A stretch of 22,113 nucleotides of DNA from a virus: the IMG/VR virus record IMGVR_UViG_3300046370_000546, positions 1 to 22,113 of that record; one strand, 5' to 3'. A program made the translations under genes and the position numbers. The notes below the pieces were generated by a model. That model did not search any database. It saw only the letters and a list, made by a program, of their open reading frames with translations, and was not told where the DNA came from. Positions 14,375-21,966 of the stretch are shown piece by piece (position 1 is the first letter of the stretch; each line of letters begins with the position of its first letter).

Positions 14375-15658
14375 TTACAGTTGTTTAATTGCATAGCCCT
14401 GTTTCATGTAATGACCCATGCGATTGGAAGCCTGCTTTCTGGCAGTGTTTCCTTTTAGATGTATATCTACAATCACGGGGTCTCTCTTATTCTCCTCTTT
14501 TCGTATTACTCGTCCAATAAGTTGTGTGAGGAGAGGCTCATTATTGATAGGTGTACCAAGAATAAGACAACTTAAGTTATTTACTGAGATTCCTTCAGAG
14601 AAGATAGCTTGCGTACCAAATAGAATTTTCTTTTTTCCACTCCTGATTTCGGATATGTACGTTTCTCTATCTTCATGCGAAACCTCGCCCGTAACACATA
14701 TTGCATCCTCTCCAGCCAGTTCGGCGCAAGCTTTCAAGAAATGCACTCTATCGCTTACTACCAGTACCTTATGACCTTTTGCTGCGTAGGCCGCAGCAGT
14801 CAAAGCAATGGTGTGGCGGTATTCTTCATTATTAGCTAAAGCAGTGACTCTATTAGCCCAAGGTATTCTGGCCCCATCCATAAATCTTATCTCTGAGTTC
14901 AAAATATGAACACTTGGAGGCATAAAGTTTTCTTTTGGTGGTTTGAATACGTTATGACCAAAATAGTCTCGAAAGACTACATGCTTTCCATCTTTTCTTT
15001 CTATAGTCCCTGATAAGCCTATCTTATATCGCGCATAGTTTGTATCTATAATTTTAGAAAACGTCGGAGACGAGACATGGTGCATCTCATCCAAGATAAC
15101 TGTCCCAAATACTCGACGTATTTCTGGTATATTACGATAAAGAGTTTGAGTATTGCCAATAACCACAGGACCAGAAGTATCAAAGCTACCGCTTCCAATA
15201 ATACTTGGTTTAATTCCATAGACTTTCTCTACCTCCTTTGCCCACTGATTACGCAAAGGAACTGTGTGGGTAACCACAAGTGTTTTTAGACCTAGTTTGC
15301 CTGCTATTGCAAGACCCGTAAAAGTCTTGCCCCAGCTGACCCAAGCGTTTATTATAGCATTATCATTCAAATCATCATAGACTGCTTTTTGGCTTTCTCG
15401 TAATTCAAACTTAAAATCTGGAAAGTCTGCTTTTATAACCTCTCTTTTGTCTACAATCTCATAGTCTTTCGGAATTAGGTCAACTCTACCCACAGGAATG
15501 CTAACCAAGCCAGATTTTATTCGTGACATATTTTTTATTACAAGAGGCGGGTCTTTGGGGTTGTAAGACGGAATTGTATACGTTAGTTCTTTGCTGAGAA
15601 AGTCCTTATACTCGTCCGTTACTTCTAGATATACTCTATTACTTATTACTGCCTTCAC
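14375..15658 (-). CDS. SF2 DNA helicase, UvsW-like
   Basis: This 427-residue helicase should remodel branched DNA such as R-loops, D-loops and stalled forks, the role of T4 UvsW. Motifs in order: Q-like FELRESQKAVYDDL (84-97), Walker A AWVSWGKT (105-112), LVVTHTVPLRNQW (127-139), DEMH (190-193), LSGTIERKDG (215-224), then the second RecA domain with KVLVVSDRV, CVTGEVSHEDR, GTQAIFSEGISV and motif VI QLIGRVIRKE (379-388). In Walker A the first glycine of the usual GxGKT is serine (SWGKT). The start is GTG at 15658, sharing GTGA with the stop of the PhoH-like gene. The last codon and stop (CTG TAA) adjoin promoter P1. Confidence 0.93.
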   Translation of the reverse strand: MKAVISNRVYLEVTDEYKDFLSKELTYTIPSYNPKDPPLVIKNMSRIKSGLVSIPVGRVDLIPKDYEIVDKREVIKADFPDFKFELRESQKAVYDDLNDNAIINAWVSWGKTFTGLAIAGKLGLKTLVVTHTVPLRNQWAKEVEKVYGIKPSIIGSGSFDTSGPVVIGNTQTLYRNIPEIRRVFGTVILDEMHHVSSPTFSKIIDTNYARYKIGLSGTIERKDGKHVVFRDYFGHNVFKPPKENFMPPSVHILNSEIRFMDGARIPWANRVTALANNEEYRHTIALTAAAYAAKGHKVLVVSDRVHFLKACAELAGEDAICVTGEVSHEDRETYISEIRSGKKKILFGTQAIFSEGISVNNLSCLILGTPINNEPLLTQLIGRVIRKEENKRDPVIVDIHLKGNTARKQASNRMGHYMKQGYAIKQL

Positions 15659-16368
15659 AGACCAAGATCCGTTTTCGCAGTAATGTAATCTCTTACAAAG
15701 TTACTGCGTACAATGTCCTTTATCTCAAAATCTATTAAATCAAATTGATCCATAGCTTTGAGTATTCGTATAAATTCTTGCAAGCCGTTTTTCTGTAGAT
15801 CTGCTTGTCGAAAGTCACCGCAGAAAATAATTCTACAGTTTTCTCCGACCCGAGTTACTATAGAATCTAGCTCATGAAACGACATATTCTGACACTCATC
15901 TACAATTATAACTGCGTCTTTAAGAGTAACTCCTCTTAAATATGATGTAGTCATAAAGTGTACTAGTGCTTTTGTTTTTAGTATCTCATAGGCATCTCCC
16001 CGCTGGAATAGTTCTACTGCAATATCCTTGTAGGGCTCTTCATATACAGAGGCTTTTTCTTTTTCACTTCCAGGTAAAAAACCAATATCTCGAGTTGGAA
16101 CCGCACTTCTTATGATAATAAGCTGTTTATACAAATTTTTTATCATATCATCAAATGCAAGATAGCAAGAGATAAATGTTTTTCCTGTACCCGCTACACC
16201 GTGAAGAATCATGTTTTTTTCGCTTTCAAAGGCTAGAACTTGATTTCGTGTTAAAGGCTCTATATCGTGTAGAGTCAGTCCAGAAGAATTTAGTGTTTTA
16301 TTTTTTCTGTTTGCCATAAATTTATACTTTTCTTCGAGTGTCAGCTTTTTTAGTTTCTGAGTACTCAT
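15655..16368 (-). CDS. phoH: PhoH-like ATPase
   Basis: This 237-residue P-loop protein has Walker A GVAGTGKT (57-64), the family block RSAVPTRDIGFLPG, Walker B VIIVDECQN and a C-terminal CGDFRQAD arginine-finger region. PhoH ATPases are common in marine phages; their role is unsettled, with RNA or nucleic-acid remodelling the leading idea. The ATG at 16368 gives a 47-base overlap with the gene before it and has no clear ribosome site. A second ATG at 16317 (MANRKNKT) would start four bases after that gene's stop and is a real alternative, with the P-loop ATPase intact either way. Confidence 0.92.
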   Translation of the reverse strand: MSTQKLKKLTLEEKYKFMANRKNKTLNSSGLTLHDIEPLTRNQVLAFESEKNMILHGVAGTGKTFISCYLAFDDMIKNLYKQLIIIRSAVPTRDIGFLPGSEKEKASVYEEPYKDIAVELFQRGDAYEILKTKALVHFMTTSYLRGVTLKDAVIIVDECQNMSFHELDSIVTRVGENCRIIFCGDFRQADLQKNGLQEFIRILKAMDQFDLIDFEIKDIVRSNFVRDYITAKTDLGL

Positions 16369-16819
16369 ACAGTAACCAAGGAATTTCTTTTACATGTAAA
16401 ACTCCTGCCCAGCTAAGGCCGTCTTTAGGGGGGCGAGGAACTTTAAAAGGAAACGATACTCCATTTAACCACAAAACAGAAGCGACATCTTTTAATTCTA
16501 TCTTTCTTATTTTGTAATATTTTAAGGAACTCGATGTTGTTTTTTCATAGATAAATGGAGTTCCGACATTATCTATGAAAGTTTTGATTCTAGTTTGGCG
16601 AATTAGAGATATAGGAGCTGCGATAGATCCGCGCAAGGGATACAACTCTTTTACTGGAGTCTGTAAACGTCTCATGCCAAGAGTTTTTCCTGGCATATTT
16701 TTATCGTCCACTATTTGGTTATCAACATATAATAACCTGTCTTGCTCCTCCCAATTTGAAGAGGGAAGAGCAAATACAGGAAACTGTATATTACTGAGCT
16801 GTTTCCAGGTTATGACCAT
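16322..16819 (-). CDS. Conserved phage protein of unknown function (165 residues)
   Basis: The open frame runs further up, but I choose the ATG at 16819 (MVITWKQLSNIQF): it follows GAGAAG by four bases, and the residues ahead of it look like polymerase gene read in another frame. The product is soluble, with beta-rich stretches, a middle part LLYVDNQIVDDKNMPGKTLGMRR, and the C-terminal run VPRPPKDGLSWAGVLHVKEIPWLLYEY then a basic end (KKADTRRKV). It resembles hypothetical proteins found near replication genes of marine phages. No catalytic signature was recognised. It overlaps the polymerase gene by 29 bases and the PhoH-like gene by 47. Position suggests a replication accessory role; that is a guess. 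Confidence 0.75.
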   Translation of the reverse strand: MVITWKQLSNIQFPVFALPSSNWEEQDRLLYVDNQIVDDKNMPGKTLGMRRLQTPVKELYPLRGSIAAPISLIRQTRIKTFIDNVGTPFIYEKTTSSSLKYYKIRKIELKDVASVLWLNGVSFPFKVPRPPKDGLSWAGVLHVKEIPWLLYEYSETKKADTRRKV

Positions 16820-19076
16820 ACATCTTCTCAAATTTACCCAAGGAGTAATCTTCATGTACATCAAAATCACAGCCAACAGGAGCGCCTGGTATAGATACAC
16901 CGCGATCGAGTTGAATAAACATTTTGAGGGCTCTACTGTACTGTTCAACTTCTTCGTCTGGAACTTCTGCAAGTATTGAGTCATGCACAAGTGCAAAGAT
17001 ACGAGATTTCATCTTTTCTACTCGTATATAGTCATTCATATCAATTGCACCTAGAAGATTAATATCTGAAGCAGGCGATTGTACCAAAAAATTAAGCCCA
17101 GACCGAATACTATGACTACGAATAGCAGCATCTTCAGATAATACGTTTGGAAGTCGTCGTTTCCGTCCAAAAAACGAATAAACGAATCCATTCTGTTCAA
17201 TAAACTTTTGATTTGTCTCCAGCCACTTTTTAAGACGGTGAAAAGAGCCGAAATAATCATCAATAACTTCTTTAGCTTCTGATACCCTGAATAATTTTCC
17301 TGAGTCTTTTGTAACTTGTTGACTAATCTTTGAAGGACCAGCCCCATACATAATACCGAATGTTACTGCTTTTGCAGCTTGTCTTTGAGTTCCGTAAAGC
17401 TCGGCAACATCTTCTACATCGCAAGGTAGCTTGAAGACTGTTTTAGCAATCGTACTATGAAAGTTTCCGCCGCTGCGGAATACATCCATAAGTGCTTCAT
17501 CATCTGCAAGTTTTGCTGCAACATATACTTCTGCGGTAGTTAAGTCCATTGCAACAATTTTATTGCCAGGCGCTGCTTTGATACATCCTTTTACAATTGG
17601 ATTGTCGCGAGGCAGCTGCTGCATATTTAGCTTGCCAGAACTACTAAGTCGGCCACTAGTAGTGCCATGAAGATTGAAATTAGTCCGAAGGCGAGAATCT
17701 CTATCAAGCTGCGGAATGATTTTATCAAGATATGTATTTTTGATCTTTGACTTTTGTCGGATGCTAAGTATGTGTTTTGGAACTTCATGTACTTCTCCAA
17801 GCTGTTGTAGTACTTCTGCATCTGTAGAGTTTGCTCCTGTTCCCGTCTTTTTGCCGGTAGGCTTGAGACCTATATAATCAAACAAAAGAGAACGCAGCTG
17901 TACAGTGCTGTTAGGGTTAAACTGTTTGCCCTGTGCTTCTTCAAATCTTTTTATTTCAGGTACGTCATACAAAGATTGGATAGCTTCATCAATATCATCC
18001 TGCATCAATCCCTGAGAGATAAGTAGTCGTTGGCGATCAAACGGCACTCCATTGTCCTGTGCATCAATTAGAAAACGACAGCCAGGAATAAGAATATTAT
18101 CATATACCCATTTAAGCTTTGGGTTTTCTTTAATTTTCTTGAATTTTTGGTAGAGCAGAAAAGTACACACTGCATCCATTGCTGCATATGTTTTCATTAC
18201 GTCAAACGGAATCATATCCCATTGAAAACTTTCTTGGTTTAGTCCGTTTGCTCTTTTGTAGTCTTGAATCCAATCATACATTGGTTTTTCATAATCACCA
18301 AATGCAGTAAACTTTAGGGAGAGCTGTTTAAGGCCATGTCCTCCAGGATTCTCGTCTATGAGGTAATGGAGCAACATGGTATCTTCAAACCGAGGAAACT
18401 CAAATCCAAAATGATACTGAAAAAATGCCATATCAAACTTAGCGTTGTGGAAGATTACTCTGCGTTTTAGAAAAAGCTCATGTAGCATCTTTTCTATTTC
18501 ATCATCAAAACACTCAGTATCAATATAGATACCGTTTTTTCCGTTATAGGACATAGAAATACCGATCATATGTCCATTTCGAGGGTACAGGCCGTTTGTT
18601 TCTGAGTCAAGAGCAATATAGTCACCACTATGTGCTAGCGCTCCTCGAATCCACTCTTTTGCTACTTGAGTATCCTGGGTGCCCATAGCAATGCTTTCAT
18701 CAATAACAACATCCTCTATCTCACCATTGATGTAGGCAATAATATTTTTCTTGGAGTCTTCCCAGGTCTTGCGTGCTTCTGGCTTAAATGCAAGCATCGC
18801 AGGATTTATAACAGGCAGGAACTTTTCCTCCACTTTTTTGCCAGAGTACTCTGTAACTGAGTTTATTTTTGTAAAGTATTTTAGAGCATCACTTCCGACG
18901 AGTACAACCCAGTCATACTCATCGGTGTCAATTGAAATATCGCAATCTCGTTTTAGAACTTTTTTAAGTGTAGGATCAGAACAAAGTTGATACTGATCAA
19001 AGTCAAAAGCCCCATCAAACTCACGAGTAAAGTCTGTGCGGCTAGGTTTTGTTTCTACTAATGCAACTTTAGGCAT
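16791..19076 (-). CDS. polA: DNA polymerase, family A, with 3'-5' exonuclease
   Basis: This is the replicative polymerase (761 residues). The ATG at 19076 is chosen because GGAG lies eight bases upstream; an earlier start would add 15 residues read through the primase gene. The proofreading domain has exo I D157 and E159 (ALDSETNG), exo II D215 (IFHNAKFD) and exo III D301 (YAAMD). The polymerase domain has motif A D511 and E516 (MDLTTAEV, unusual against DYSQIEL), motif B R565, K569, F573 and Y577 (RQAAKAVTFGIMYG) and motif C H698-D699 (LVHDSILAEV). The residue matching E. coli Pol I F762 is Phe. There is no 5' nuclease domain; the FEN gene supplies it. Residues about 1-120 resemble a degenerate UDG-type fold. 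Confidence 0.96.
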   Translation of the reverse strand: MPKVALVETKPSRTDFTREFDGAFDFDQYQLCSDPTLKKVLKRDCDISIDTDEYDWVVLVGSDALKYFTKINSVTEYSGKKVEEKFLPVINPAMLAFKPEARKTWEDSKKNIIAYINGEIEDVVIDESIAMGTQDTQVAKEWIRGALAHSGDYIALDSETNGLYPRNGHMIGISMSYNGKNGIYIDTECFDDEIEKMLHELFLKRRVIFHNAKFDMAFFQYHFGFEFPRFEDTMLLHYLIDENPGGHGLKQLSLKFTAFGDYEKPMYDWIQDYKRANGLNQESFQWDMIPFDVMKTYAAMDAVCTFLLYQKFKKIKENPKLKWVYDNILIPGCRFLIDAQDNGVPFDRQRLLISQGLMQDDIDEAIQSLYDVPEIKRFEEAQGKQFNPNSTVQLRSLLFDYIGLKPTGKKTGTGANSTDAEVLQQLGEVHEVPKHILSIRQKSKIKNTYLDKIIPQLDRDSRLRTNFNLHGTTSGRLSSSGKLNMQQLPRDNPIVKGCIKAAPGNKIVAMDLTTAEVYVAAKLADDEALMDVFRSGGNFHSTIAKTVFKLPCDVEDVAELYGTQRQAAKAVTFGIMYGAGPSKISQQVTKDSGKLFRVSEAKEVIDDYFGSFHRLKKWLETNQKFIEQNGFVYSFFGRKRRLPNVLSEDAAIRSHSIRSGLNFLVQSPASDINLLGAIDMNDYIRVEKMKSRIFALVHDSILAEVPDEEVEQYSRALKMFIQLDRGVSIPGAPVGCDFDVHEDYSLGKFEKMYGHNLETAQ

Positions 19077-19896
19077 ATAATTTATTCTCCAGTTTTCTAA
19101 CTTGGGTTTCGGTAAGTGCACCAGGGTCTAAGTCTTTGAGATAGACATTCCTGGCTATGAGACCAACTTTCTCGCACATAACCTGTATATTTGTGGCACC
19201 TTTTTGGCCTGCCTCATCTCCATCAAGAAAGACAGCTACTCTACTGATTCCCTGCATTTGCAGCATACGTAGCTTATCTTCATTTATATTATTTGTGCCA
19301 AAACAGCACATTGCATTTTTAAGACCTTTATCATGTAAATTTATTACATCATAAATACCTTCAACAAGGATAATCTCTCCTAGCTTGGGAGATACCTGTG
19401 GAAAGAGCGGCAGCTTTGCACCAGGAGGAGTAAATTTATACTTAGGCTCCCCACCTGCAGTGTGTCTACCTTGAAAAGCTACTATCTTTCCAGATATATC
19501 TCGAATAGGAAAGTTTATTCTACTAATGTAGTCTCTTCCTGTGTGCTCGAAAGCTTCAAACCTTTTATATGTTTTGGGTGAAATATTACGCCAATTTCCA
19601 ACATAAGGCATATAGTTAGCTGGGAAAGTAAGTCCGATATTTTCTGCACGCTTTTCCTGTATTTTTCTTTTTACTACTTCTCGCTTCATTTGCATCATAG
19701 ATGCTTTTTCACCGAAATGAACAAAAATACTACCCTTATATCCACACGAAAAGCAGTTGAACCGACCATCAATCTGGTCGATTCTCATACTTGGATTGCG
19801 GTCTTCGTGTTCAGGGTTAAGACATCTAACTACATAGTCTTTTCCCTTCTGTATAAAGTGTACCGATTTTTGCTCTAGTAGTTCTTGTACGTTCAT
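19069..19896 (-). CDS. DNA primase, DnaG type
   Basis: This 275-residue primase makes RNA primers for lagging-strand synthesis. The N-terminal CHC2-type zinc ribbon uses C25, H30, C48 and C51 (RCLNPEH, FNCFSCGYKG). The catalytic core follows with RINFPIRDISGKIVAFQGR, then TOPRIM with E179 (ILVEGIYD) and D225 and D227 (FLDGDEAG). It is far shorter than bacterial DnaG because the C-terminal helicase-binding domain is missing, as in many phage primases whose helicase is a separate gene (here 20516-21916). Its ATG shares ATGA with the MazG-like gene's stop, and its end overlaps the polymerase start by eight bases. Confidence 0.94.
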   Translation of the reverse strand: MNVQELLEQKSVHFIQKGKDYVVRCLNPEHEDRNPSMRIDQIDGRFNCFSCGYKGSIFVHFGEKASMMQMKREVVKRKIQEKRAENIGLTFPANYMPYVGNWRNISPKTYKRFEAFEHTGRDYISRINFPIRDISGKIVAFQGRHTAGGEPKYKFTPPGAKLPLFPQVSPKLGEIILVEGIYDVINLHDKGLKNAMCCFGTNNINEDKLRMLQMQGISRVAVFLDGDEAGQKGATNIQVMCEKVGLIARNVYLKDLDPGALTETQVRKLENKLYA

Positions 19897-20141
19897 TCGT
19901 AGTGAGGGTTTACCATTTTTTCTAGTCTCTTATCAACTAGTTTTTCTATATAATCAGGACTAAAACTAGCAGCACTTACAACTAAATGTATCATTGCTTG
20001 TACATCCGCTAGCTCTTCCATGAGATTGTTTCGATACTTACGATCCTCATCCATGCCATGACGTACTACTTTAGCACAGGCACGAGTAAGCTCACCACAC
20101 TCCTCCATTGTTACTATCAGAGTTTTGTTTAGTGTCATCAT
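19893..20141 (-). CDS. MazG-like nucleotide pyrophosphohydrolase
   Basis: This small all-helical protein has the MazG-family metal motif: EECGE followed after about 25 residues by EELAD (MEECGELTRACAK and NLMEELADVQAMI). Such enzymes hydrolyse NTPs or dNTPs to monophosphate and pyrophosphate; in phages they are proposed to clear unusual nucleotides or to tune alarmone or nucleotide pools. I start it at the ATG at 20141, one base after the previous stop, giving 82 residues; an upstream TTG at 20153 would add four. It is adjacent to the primase (shared ATGA) in a replication operon, which favours a precursor-pool role. The phosphoribosyl-ATP pyrophosphohydrolase branch is an alternative name for the fold. 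Confidence 0.85.
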   Translation of the reverse strand: MMTLNKTLIVTMEECGELTRACAKVVRHGMDEDRKYRNNLMEELADVQAMIHLVVSAASFSPDYIEKLVDKRLEKMVNPHYE

Positions 20142-20142
20142 A

Positions 20143-20448
20143 TTATTTACCAATATTTTTTATTTCGTCATTTGGAACAACTTGGTATGCACCTTTGTTG
20201 TATGGAATACTTACAGTATACTTTTTACTTACTTCTTCTCTGTATGAAGTATCGTCAAGCTGCTTTGGCTCAAAGGGAAGAAATGGAGTAGACTTCATTT
20301 CTTTTTTCTTCTCTTCCCACCACGCAGGCGAAAACGAGTGCTTCTCTCTACTGAGAGGCACAAACTCTGCTTGTTTTTTCTTCCTTGTTTTCAATTTGTT
20401 CTTACGTCTACCAGAATAGGTATGATTCATGCTGCCGTGTATAATCAA
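20143..20448 (-). CDS. Small basic phage protein of unknown function
   Basis: This 101-residue protein is the first gene after promoter P2. Its N-terminal third is very basic (HTYSGRRKNKLKTRKKKQ), suggesting nucleic-acid contact; later parts contain FVPLSREKHSF and PFLPFEPKQLDD. No fold was recognised. The TTG at 20448 has GGAG seven bases upstream and lies about 20 bases from the predicted transcript start, so it fits the promoter. The ATG six codons on (MNHTYSG) looks more like the start of related proteins but has no ribosome site. A single base separates its stop from the MazG-like gene. Confidence 0.7.
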   Translation of the reverse strand: MIIHGSMNHTYSGRRKNKLKTRKKKQAEFVPLSREKHSFSPAWWEEKKKEMKSTPFLPFEPKQLDDTSYREEVSKKYTVSIPYNKGAYQVVPNDEIKNIGK

Positions 20449-20474
20449 TACAATTCTCCGAAATGTGAACGTAT

Positions 20475-20503
20475 ATTATACAGGCTTTCAACAAAAATGT
20501 CAA
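20475..20503 (-). promoter_or_regulatory. Sigma-70 consensus promoter P2
   Basis: On the - strand: TTGACA (20503-20498), 17-base spacer, TATAAT (20480-20475), both perfect. Transcription should begin near 20468, ahead of the basic protein, MazG, primase and polymerase genes. As in P1, the -35 box follows a helicase gene's CTG TAA end within 12 bases, after an A-rich stretch. The text around the -35 box (TTCTTGACATTT) is shared by both promoters. Confidence 0.92.
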
Positions 20504-20515
20504 GAAATATTTTTG

Positions 20516-21916
20516 TTACAGATCGTCAATGTCTTCGCCAGTTTTATGCTCAGACTGTTCTCGTTCAGAAGGAGTCATTGCAGAGTCTGGACCAATTTTC
20601 ATTGTTTCCCAATCGACAGTAGAAGTAAAAGAACGCATAGCGGCAGAACGCATTTTAGTACAGTTGAACGTGATGGCTGCATCCTCTTGGTCATAAGTTT
20701 CAAGAGCATAAGCAGCATCCGCTGCATCAAGTATACCTTTTGCAAAACGCGCTTCACCGCTTGCGTCAGTTTGATATGGAGTCACAACAGTACATTCGTA
20801 CTCTTGCGCCATAGATTTGAGGGCTTTGCTCACCTCTATCTGCTCAGTCCAATCGTATTGTCCCATGCGGGAAGGTACTGCAGAGCGTTTGACCTGATTG
20901 ATATAGTCAACAAGAACAACCGCAACATTAAGAGACTTCACTTTTTTGTCCATTTCTGCTTTGATTTTTGCAAGAGTCAAAGCTGGATCATAAATCACAT
21001 CAACCTGTTGAGTCGGGAGAAGCTCACAGTTTGTTGTTAAATTATGATGAAATTTCTCAAAGTCACGGTGTTCGTTGTACTCCATCAATTTATCTTGGCC
21101 TTGCTGAAACCTATTGGCCCACCAGCCTGCTACTAGCTGCCACTCTGTCACGCTCAGATTCTTTGTCCGAAGTCGTGAAAAGGGTACACCAGTAGCGATA
21201 GAACATATGCGTTGGAGAATGGATCGACTATCCATTTCAATAGTGAAATACATAGCCGACTTGCCACTCTCAAACACACTATGAGCAATATTTGCACAAG
21301 TTAAAGATTTACCAGCCCCGCGACGACCCCCAATAAGAACCAAGTCTCTGGGAGAGAACTGAATCTCACGGTCGTAGTCTGCATTTAGACCAAGAGGCAG
21401 ATATTTACCAATCTCAGTATCATCTTCAAATAAAGTTATGCGCTGCATACTTTCTTGAGGTTCTTGTAAATCGACTTTTTTCTCAACGTCGAGTACAATC
21501 TGATGTAAATGTGCAACTGACTCCTCTGCATCTTCAAAAGCTACAGAGTTGTCGATATACGTTTCAAGAGAGTCTAAGATCTCTTTCTGCGTATACTCAT
21601 TTTTAAGGTACTGTAGAAGCATGAAAGCATCAGCTTCCACTTCTATACTCTCTATTGCAAAGAGCTTTTCTACTGTTGCAGTATCTCGTACCTCAAACTT
21701 GAGATCCTCGAAAGTGGGAAGTGAATGAAACTTTTCACAATGCTTATCCACAACATCAAAGATAGTGTGGTATTCATTAGGTAAATAGTCTTTGCGAACG
21801 GACGTCCAGGTCTCAAAGTCCTGCAGCGCCAACACCTGCTTGATTAAAGCACTCGCAATATTCAACACTTCCCCCGAAGATAAATGAGGCAGGGTACAAG
21901 GAGTAGCCTTGTCCAA
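20516..21916 (-). CDS. Replicative DNA helicase, DnaB-like
   Basis: This hexameric RecA-fold helicase should unwind the fork 5' to 3' on the lagging strand. Of 466 residues the first part is helical (VLNIASALIKQVL, PTFEDLKFE), followed by the ATPase core: Walker A GRRGAGKS (197-204), E227 (FTIEMDS), Walker B VVLVDYIN (333-340), the Q-containing TPYQTDASGEAR (379-390) and C-terminal TFNCTKMRSA with the basic finger. The ORF can start only at TTG 21916, the first start codon after an in-frame stop, with no good ribosome site; a GTG 16 codons later (VLNIAS) has a G-rich stretch just upstream and begins where similarity to other phage helicases begins. No primase domain is fused. Confidence 0.93.
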   Translation of the reverse strand: MDKATPCTLPHLSSGEVLNIASALIKQVLALQDFETWTSVRKDYLPNEYHTIFDVVDKHCEKFHSLPTFEDLKFEVRDTATVEKLFAIESIEVEADAFMLLQYLKNEYTQKEILDSLETYIDNSVAFEDAEESVAHLHQIVLDVEKKVDLQEPQESMQRITLFEDDTEIGKYLPLGLNADYDREIQFSPRDLVLIGGRRGAGKSLTCANIAHSVFESGKSAMYFTIEMDSRSILQRICSIATGVPFSRLRTKNLSVTEWQLVAGWWANRFQQGQDKLMEYNEHRDFEKFHHNLTTNCELLPTQQVDVIYDPALTLAKIKAEMDKKVKSLNVAVVLVDYINQVKRSAVPSRMGQYDWTEQIEVSKALKSMAQEYECTVVTPYQTDASGEARFAKGILDAADAAYALETYDQEDAAITFNCTKMRSAAMRSFTSTVDWETMKIGPDSAMTPSEREQSEHKTGEDIDDL

Positions 21917-21928
21917 GCATCCGGTTGA

Positions 21929-21950
21929 GGTCTTCTGTCACCAAAAGACC
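21929..21950 (-). other. Hairpin ahead of the helicase gene
   Basis: A perfect six-base-pair stem (GGTCTT with AAGACC) closes a ten-base loop in the 50-base gap between the small upstream gene and the TTG start of the helicase. No U run follows, so it is not an intrinsic terminator. It could be an mRNA processing or translation-control element, or chance. Confidence 0.35.
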
Positions 21951-21966
21951 GTACCTCACAAAAAAA

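Noticed and set aside
16575-16979. 134-residue open frame on the + strand
   Set aside because: It is antisense to the polymerase end and the 165-residue gene, has a low-complexity composition and no ribosome site.
16322-16996. Long form (224 residues) of the unknown gene next to polA
   Set aside because: The added N-terminal part is polymerase coding sequence in another frame. The ATG at 16819 has a ribosome site and gives a sensible protein.
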